From assembly GCF_002954455.1 (NCBI RefSeq), contig NZ_MSCC01000001.1, forward strand, positions 1,546,471-1,587,344: a stretch of DNA of 40,874 nt. The letters are read 5' to 3'. Both the position numbers and the translations under genes were made by a program. Below the pieces are notes generated by a model. That model was given only the letters and a program-made list of their open reading frames with translations. It was not told the DNA's origin and searched no databases. Below, piece after piece: positions 36,936 through 40,874 of the stretch. Each line of letters starts with the position of its first letter. Positions within the stretch are counted from its first letter, which is position 1. The stretch is from Photobacterium aquimaris (GTDB lineage Bacteria > Pseudomonadota > Gammaproteobacteria > Enterobacterales > Vibrionaceae).

Positions 36936-38162
36936 ATGTCACGAATCGTTATTGTAGGTGGCGGTGCTGCCGGTATAGAACTATCGACTTTGTTAGCAAA
37001 AGCTAACCGTAAAAAACATGAAATTATTTTGGTTGAACCAGAAACAGATCACTATTGGAAACCCCGTTTACACGAGATTGCTGCAGGTACCTTTGATCGC
37101 GAGTTAGATTCAGTTTGCTACTTCACCCATGGAGCAATTAATGGTTACCAACACTATCAAGCGGCAATGACTGATATTGATCGTGAAAATAAAATGCTTT
37201 GTGTTCGCCGCAATGATGGCACAGAAGCTGCGGTAAAATATGATTACCTTGTTGTCGCTGTTGGTGCTGTAAGTAACGACTTTAATACGAGTGGTGCTCG
37301 TGATAACTGTATTTTCCTTGATTCAGCAAGCCAAGCCCGTCACGCATGGAATAAAATCAGTCAATTACTACGTGAAGGTGATGATCGCACTGTAAATATT
37401 GTCGGCGCAGGTGCAACTGGTGTTGAACTTGCAGCTGAACTTGCGCGAGTAAGTCATAAATTACAGCGTTACAATGCCGCAAAGCTAACAATCAACTTAA
37501 TTGAAGCTGCTGATCGTGTGTTACCAAATAGCCCACAAAAAATGTCAGCAAAAGTATTAAAAGAGCTACAACGAACAAATATTAATGTGCTTTTAAATAC
37601 GCGTATTAGTGAAGTATCAGAACATGGTATGGTAACGGCTGATAATCAATCACTAGAAGCTGATATTCAATTTTGGGCTGCGGGTGTCAAAGCACCTGAA
37701 TGGCTTAAAGGCGTTGGTGGTTTAGAATATAACCGCATGAACCAAATTATTGTTAATGCGAATTTAACCACGACTGTTGATGATAGCATTTTCTCTTTAG
37801 GTGATTGTGCATCAATTCCACAAGCTGATGGCAGTTTTGTTCCGCCAAAAGCACAAGCGGCGAACCGTGCAGCAGTGCATTTAAGCAAAAGTTTAACTAG
37901 CTTATTACGTGGTAAAGAACTGACCGACTTTGAATTTAAAGATGGTGGTATGGTTGTCGCTGTTGGGCATCACTTTGCTGTAGGTTCATTTGCTCCTCAG
38001 TCAAAAATGGCAAACAAGTTGGTATTTAAAGGACGCCTTATTCGTCGTCTTTACGATACTATTTTCCGTCTGCACCAACGTACTGTTGAAGGTATGTTTA
38101 CTGTATCACGTTTAATTATTACTAAACGCTTAAAAGCATTATTCCAGCCTAACGGAATGTAG
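36936..38162 (+). CDS. ndh: Type II NADH dehydrogenase (Ndh family)
   Basis: 408-residue single-subunit flavoprotein that passes electrons from NADH to quinone at the inner membrane without pumping protons. FAD motif IVGGGAAGIELS at the N-terminus, NADH motif IVGAGATGVELAAEL near 155, and the later FAD-binding stretch SLGDCASIPQ with VPPKAQAAN. Strong similarity to E. coli Ndh includes SNDFN and IFLDSASQARH. The C-terminal 60 residues are basic and amphipathic, as expected for membrane attachment. GAGG precedes the start by eight bases. Confidence 0.92.
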   Translation: MSRIVIVGGGAAGIELSTLLAKANRKKHEIILVEPETDHYWKPRLHEIAAGTFDRELDSVCYFTHGAINGYQHYQAAMTDIDRENKMLCVRRNDGTEAAVKYDYLVVAVGAVSNDFNTSGARDNCIFLDSASQARHAWNKISQLLREGDDRTVNIVGAGATGVELAAELARVSHKLQRYNAAKLTINLIEAADRVLPNSPQKMSAKVLKELQRTNINVLLNTRISEVSEHGMVTADNQSLEADIQFWAAGVKAPEWLKGVGGLEYNRMNQIIVNANLTTTVDDSIFSLGDCASIPQADGSFVPPKAQAANRAAVHLSKSLTSLLRGKELTDFEFKDGGMVVAVGHHFAVGSFAPQSKMANKLVFKGRLIRRLYDTIFRLHQRTVEGMFTVSRLIITKRLKALFQPNGM

Positions 38163-38179
38163 TAACTGGCATCACATGT

Positions 38180-38208
38180 GTATTCGGCTAATCCCATTAG
38201 CCGAATAC
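38180..38208 (+). terminator. Hairpin after ndh
   Basis: A perfect 13-bp stem (GTATTCGGCTAAT with ATTAGCCGAATAC) and a CCC loop. No T-run follows, so it may act as an mRNA-stabilising 3' structure or a weak terminator. Its right arm (CCGAATACTTAATA) continues into the repeat downstream. Confidence 0.65.
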
Positions 38209-38242
38209 TTAATACCGAATATTTAATATCTGATATTTAATA

Positions 38243-38311
38243 CTTAATATCTAATACTTAATACTTAATGCTTAATGCTTAATGCTTAATGCTTAATGCT
38301 TAATGCTTAAA
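38243..38311 (+). repeat. 7-bp tandem repeat CTTAATG/CTTAATA
   Basis: Six perfect CTTAATG copies in a row (38264-38305), preceded by CTTAATA (38257-38263) and more degenerate units, followed by a broken CTTAAA. The unit is seven bases, so copy-number change would alter spacing between ndh and gfa1 rather than any reading frame of a listed gene. Confidence 0.93.
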
Positions 38312-38318
38312 TATATAA

Positions 38319-38340
38319 CTAATGATGTTTTCATCATTAG
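38319..38340 (+). other. Hairpin upstream of the first gfa gene
   Basis: CTAATGATG pairs perfectly with CATCATTAG around TTTT, 36 bases before the first gfa start. No T-run follows; it may be an operator or an RNA structure in the leader. Confidence 0.5.
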
Positions 38341-38376
38341 CATTTAATACTCTACATATAATATAAGATCAATATA

Positions 38377-38985
38377 ATGAAAAAATTCTTTGCTAAATTA
38401 TTCGGTAATAATACTGAAGGTTCAACGTCACCTTTTATTAAATTGCACCCTGCAATTGATAATGGAATAAAACCAACAAGTAATACATTTAAAGGTGGGT
38501 TAATTAGCTGTCATTGCCGAAAGAATAAAGTTAATGTTAAATTAACCGGACAAACAGCCCATAACCATGCTTGTGGTTGTTCTAAATGCTGGAAACCTAA
38601 AGGCGCTTTATTTTCACAAGTAGCGGTTATTCCACGTGATAATGTTGAAGTTATCGCAAATGCTAAAAAACTAATTATTATTGATGAAACAGCAACGATT
38701 CAGCGTCACGCTTGTAAAGATTGTGGTGTCCATATGTATGGTCGTATCGAAGATACTAACCACCCATTTTATGGCTTAGATTTCGTTCATACAGAGCTTT
38801 CTAGTGAACAAGGCTGGTCTGCACCTACTTTTGCTGCGTTTGTCTCATCAGTGATTGAAACGGGTACCGATCCTAAGTCAATGCCTGAAATTCGCGAACG
38901 TTTTGAGTCATTAGGTTTAGAAGCTTACGATTGCTTATCTCCTGACTTAATGGACGCAATTGCAACACATATCAGTAAAAAATAA
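38377..38985 (+). CDS. Gfa-like S-(hydroxymethyl)glutathione synthase, first paralogue
   Basis: 202 residues of the GFA fold, a zinc protein proposed to speed or buffer formation of S-hydroxymethylglutathione from formaldehyde. Zinc-type Cys motifs: CHC near residue 48, CGCSKC, and CKDC followed by GVHMYGR. It is roughly 70% identical by eye to the next gene, so a tandem duplication. Distinctive is a 22-residue basic N-terminal extension ([12 protein letters not shown]...) absent from the second copy. Only weak SD (AAGA) precedes it. Role could be accessory or specialised relative to the second copy. Confidence 0.85.
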   Translation: MKKFFAKLFGNNTEGSTSPFIKLHPAIDNGIKPTSNTFKGGLISCHCRKNKVNVKLTGQTAHNHACGCSKCWKPKGALFSQVAVIPRDNVEVIANAKKLIIIDETATIQRHACKDCGVHMYGRIEDTNHPFYGLDFVHTELSSEQGWSAPTFAAFVSSVIETGTDPKSMPEIRERFESLGLEAYDCLSPDLMDAIATHISKK

Positions 38986-39295
38986 ATAAAATAGCTGCTA
39001 ATTTATTTCATTATAATGGTGCCCTTTTAAGTTGTGCCTTATTAGGGCGATCAATTTTTGATTATTCCTATTTAGTAATAATCAATTACAGTATTCGTTA
39101 TTGTGAAAAATAAAAATAAGCATAATATATATCACATCAACCCAATATATTTTTCGTTGCTTATTATTATAATTAATTTCCATATTTCAAATAGGTACTA
39201 CTAAACACGGTACTTTTAAAAAAGTTGTTTATAATTAATTATAATAAACCTACAAAATAAATATTATCCAATAACTATTAAATAAGAGAAAAATT
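38986..39295. other. Intergenic region between the two gfa paralogues
   Basis: Very AT-rich, about 310 bases. I see no gene, no strong terminator and no recognisable operator. The second gene's SD AAGAGA lies at the end. Confidence 0.45.
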
Positions 39296-39859
39296 ATGTC
39301 TATATCTCTACACCCTTCAATTGATAACGGTTTTGCGGCTACTAAAGAAAACTTCCAAGGTGGCGTATTAAACTGTAACTGTGCGTCAAATACTGTACGT
39401 GTAAAACTATCTGGTCAAACTGCACATAACCATGCTTGTGGTTGTTCTAAATGCTGGAAACCAGAAGGCGCAGTATTTTCACAAATCGCTGTTATTTCAC
39501 GTGACAATGTTGAAGTAATTGCAAATGCTGAAAAACTTGTTGTTATCGATGAGTCTGCAGCAATCAAACGTCACGCTTGTAAAGAATGTGGTGTTCATAT
39601 GTACGGTCGTATTGATAATACTAATCACCCATTCTTTGGTTTAGATTTCGTTCATACTGAACTATCTACTGATGAAGGTTGGTCTGCTCCTGAGTTTGCT
39701 GCATTTGTTTCTTCAATCATCGAAACAGGTACTGATCCAAAAGATATGACGGCAATCCGTGCACGTTTAAATGAACTTGGCCTAAACACTTACGATTGCC
39801 TATCTCCAGCGTTAATGGATGCAATCGCAACACATGTTTACGCTCAAAATCACGCATAA
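39296..39859 (+). CDS. gfa: S-(hydroxymethyl)glutathione synthase (Gfa), second paralogue
   Basis: 187 residues, the standard Gfa length, with the same Cys motifs (CNC, CGCSKC, CKEC followed by GVHMYGR). It makes or binds the formaldehyde-glutathione adduct that is the substrate of the dehydrogenase downstream. A good SD (AAGAGA) precedes ATG 39296. It ends at a strong terminator, so adhC, about 385 bases further, has its own promoter. As the copy of canonical length next to adhC, this is the better candidate for the main enzyme. Confidence 0.92.
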   Translation: MSISLHPSIDNGFAATKENFQGGVLNCNCASNTVRVKLSGQTAHNHACGCSKCWKPEGAVFSQIAVISRDNVEVIANAEKLVVIDESAAIKRHACKECGVHMYGRIDNTNHPFFGLDFVHTELSTDEGWSAPEFAAFVSSIIETGTDPKDMTAIRARLNELGLNTYDCLSPALMDAIATHVYAQNHA

Positions 39860-39890
39860 TAATATTTACATAACTATTGTGTGAAAAATT

Positions 39891-39924
39891 AAGCAACATC
39901 TCTTTGAAGATGTTGCTTTTTTTT
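39891..39924 (+). terminator. Terminator after gfa
   Basis: AAGCAACATCT pairs with AGATGTTGCTT around a 6-base loop, followed by a T-run continuing to 39924. Confidence 0.92.
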
Positions 39925-39957
39925 ATTCGTTTTTTATATCACTAACACAAAAAAAAC

Positions 39958-39979
39958 AAACGTGACACAAATCACATTT
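39958..39979 (+). promoter_or_regulatory. CRP-like site upstream of adhC
   Basis: CGTGA-CACAAA-TCACA matches the CRP core at nine of ten positions with A- and T-rich flanks. It is about 265 bases before the adhC start, so a long leader or an additional promoter would be needed. Confidence 0.5.
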
Positions 39980-40075
39980 ATATAACCACTTAAGACCTAA
40001 TTTAATATCTTGGTCTAACCTAACATTTGGCCTCTATTGAGCACTTGATATTATATTCGTATCCAAAAAACCTCA

Positions 40076-40099
40076 CATTATTACATGCAAGTAATAATG
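40076..40099 (+). promoter_or_regulatory. Inverted repeat upstream of adhC, possible operator
   Basis: CATTATTAC and GTAATAATG form a perfect 9-bp inverted repeat with a 6-base spacer. It could bind a dimeric regulator of the formaldehyde genes or fold in RNA. No known operator matches. Confidence 0.4.
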
Positions 40100-40244
40100 A
40101 TTTTCCATTTATGGGGATTATCAATTTTCGAGAAATAAATATAATAGCTACATCAAGTCACAATGACAATGTTAAACCTGTGGCTATAATTAACAACGAA
40201 CACCATGCTTGATCATGGGTCGCAAATATTTAAGAGAGTAAACG

Positions 40245-40874
40245 ATGACTGACAAATTTATCAAATCAAAAGCTGCTATCGCATGGGGTCCAAAACAACC
40301 TCTTTCTGTTGAAGAAATTGATGTAATGCTACCACGTGCTGGCGAAGTATTAGTTCGCATCGTTGCAACTGGCGTATGTCACACAGATGCATTCACATTA
40401 TCAGGCGACGATCCAGAAGGTATCTTCCCAGCAATCCTTGGTCACGAAGGCGGCGGTATTGTTGAAATGGTTGGTGAAGGCGTAACAAGTGTTGAAGTTG
40501 GCGACCACGTTATCCCACTTTACACAGCAGAGTGTGGCAAATGTAAATACTGCCTATCAGGCAAAACTAACCTTTGTCAGGCAGTACGTGAAACTCAAGG
40601 TAAAGGCCTAATGCCAGACGGCACAACCCGTTTCTACAAAGACGGTCAGCCAATTTTCCATTACATGGGTTGTTCTACTTTCTCTGAGTACACTGTACTT
40701 CCAGAAATTTCTTTAGCAAAAATCAGCAAAGAAGCGCCACTTGAAGAAGTTTGTCTACTAGGTTGTGGTGTAACAACTGGTATGGGTGCAGTACTTAACA
40801 CTGCTAAAGTTGAAGAAGGCAATACTATCGCTGTCTTTGGTCTAGGCGGTATCGGTCTTGCTGCAATCATCGGC
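40245..40874 (+). CDS. adhC: S-(hydroxymethyl)glutathione dehydrogenase / class III alcohol dehydrogenase (3' end cut)
   Basis: 210 codons to the right edge, still open; the full protein would be about 370-380 residues. Oxidises S-hydroxymethylglutathione to S-formylglutathione with NAD+, the key step of glutathione-dependent formaldehyde removal; also reduces S-nitrosoglutathione in relatives. Catalytic zinc residues Cys45 (GVCHTD) and His67 (GHEGGG); structural zinc Cys97, Cys100, Cys103 and Cys111. The NAD-binding motif GLGGIG is just before the edge. GAGAG lies upstream of ATG 40245. An S-formylglutathione hydrolase gene would be expected beyond the edge. Confidence 0.95.
   Translation, partial: MTDKFIKSKAAIAWGPKQPLSVEEIDVMLPRAGEVLVRIVATGVCHTDAFTLSGDDPEGIFPAILGHEGGGIVEMVGEGVTSVEVGDHVIPLYTAECGKCKYCLSGKTNLCQAVRETQGKGLMPDGTTRFYKDGQPIFHYMGCSTFSEYTVLPEISLAKISKEAPLEEVCLLGCGVTTGMGAVLNTAKVEEGNTIAVFGLGGIGLAAIIG

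Larger units (their letters stand above)
39925..40244 (+). other. Upstream region of adhC
   Basis: About 320 bases. It holds the CRP-like site and the dyad listed separately. ATAGCTAC (40144-40151) can also pair with GTGGCTAT (40180-40187) in the leader. A 61-codon TTG frame (40027-40212) is open but has no ribosome binding site, and I do not call it a gene. GAGAG lies ahead of the adhC ATG. Confidence 0.45.

Noticed and set aside
38243..38311. CRISPR array
   Set aside because: The 7-bp units are contiguous with no spacers and no cas genes nearby.
40027..40212. 61-codon TTG-start frame upstream of adhC
   Set aside because: No ribosome binding site, rare start, no family features; overlaps the dyad and leader stem.

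Overview
The window is about 40.9 kb of AT-rich gammaproteobacterial chromosome. Gene content and order fit Vibrionaceae, most likely Photobacterium: nirBDC followed by a stand-alone SUMT gene, uvrY-uvrC-pgsA, an ECF transporter typical of the family, E. coli-like nupC and ndh, and acetoin genes. I assign the genus from recalled protein similarity, not from a search. Only the class III alcohol dehydrogenase gene at the right edge is clearly cut.

Layout. (1) 342-5164: nitrite assimilation and detoxification. nirB, nirD, nirC and cobA lie behind a promoter with NarL/NarP-type and FNR-type sites at the E. coli nirB spacing; CobA makes the siroheme precursor NirB needs. (2) 5192-8381, minus strand: uvrY, uvrC and pgsA. 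(3) 8734-12186: a three-gene ECF vitamin-type transporter with a long leader, preceded by a MetJ-box-like sequence. (4) 12506-16230: a TAXI-TRAP transporter of two genes separated by an internal hairpin. (5) 16258-17058, minus strand: an Lgt that looks Bacteroidota-like rather than proteobacterial. (6) 17296-24825: a copper/silver export cluster (Cys-rich secreted protein, CusC, CusB, CusA, Met/His-rich cupredoxin). CusB carries two C-terminal CusF domains, the second lacking some metal ligands.

(7) 24832-29255: an Asp/Glu racemase-family protein with an extra C-terminal domain, a YehS (DUF1456) protein, a lipoprotein of unknown function, and an MltF-like lytic transglycosylase whose signal-peptide region appears frameshifted. 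(8) 29256-31138: a gene-free stretch with a possible tiny ORF and a possible small RNA, then nupC behind a CRP-like site. (9) 31289-33822: alsS-alsD for acetoin synthesis, also behind a CRP-like site. (10) 34004-35231: an NRAMP-family transporter gene broken by a frameshift and a stop codon. (11) 35490-36383: a LysR regulator. (12) 36936-38162: type II NADH dehydrogenase. (13) 38243-40874: a 7-bp tandem repeat, two tandem Gfa paralogues and adhC, a glutathione-dependent formaldehyde detoxification locus.

I see no CRISPR array, insertion sequence, phage, tRNA or rRNA gene. Most of the window is ordinary metabolic chromosome and I do not claim a wholly new system. The points most worth following are the Bacteroidota-like Lgt, the double-CusF CusB, the structured leader and possible MetJ box of the ECF operon, the candidate small RNA near 29.5-29.7 kb, and the broken genes.
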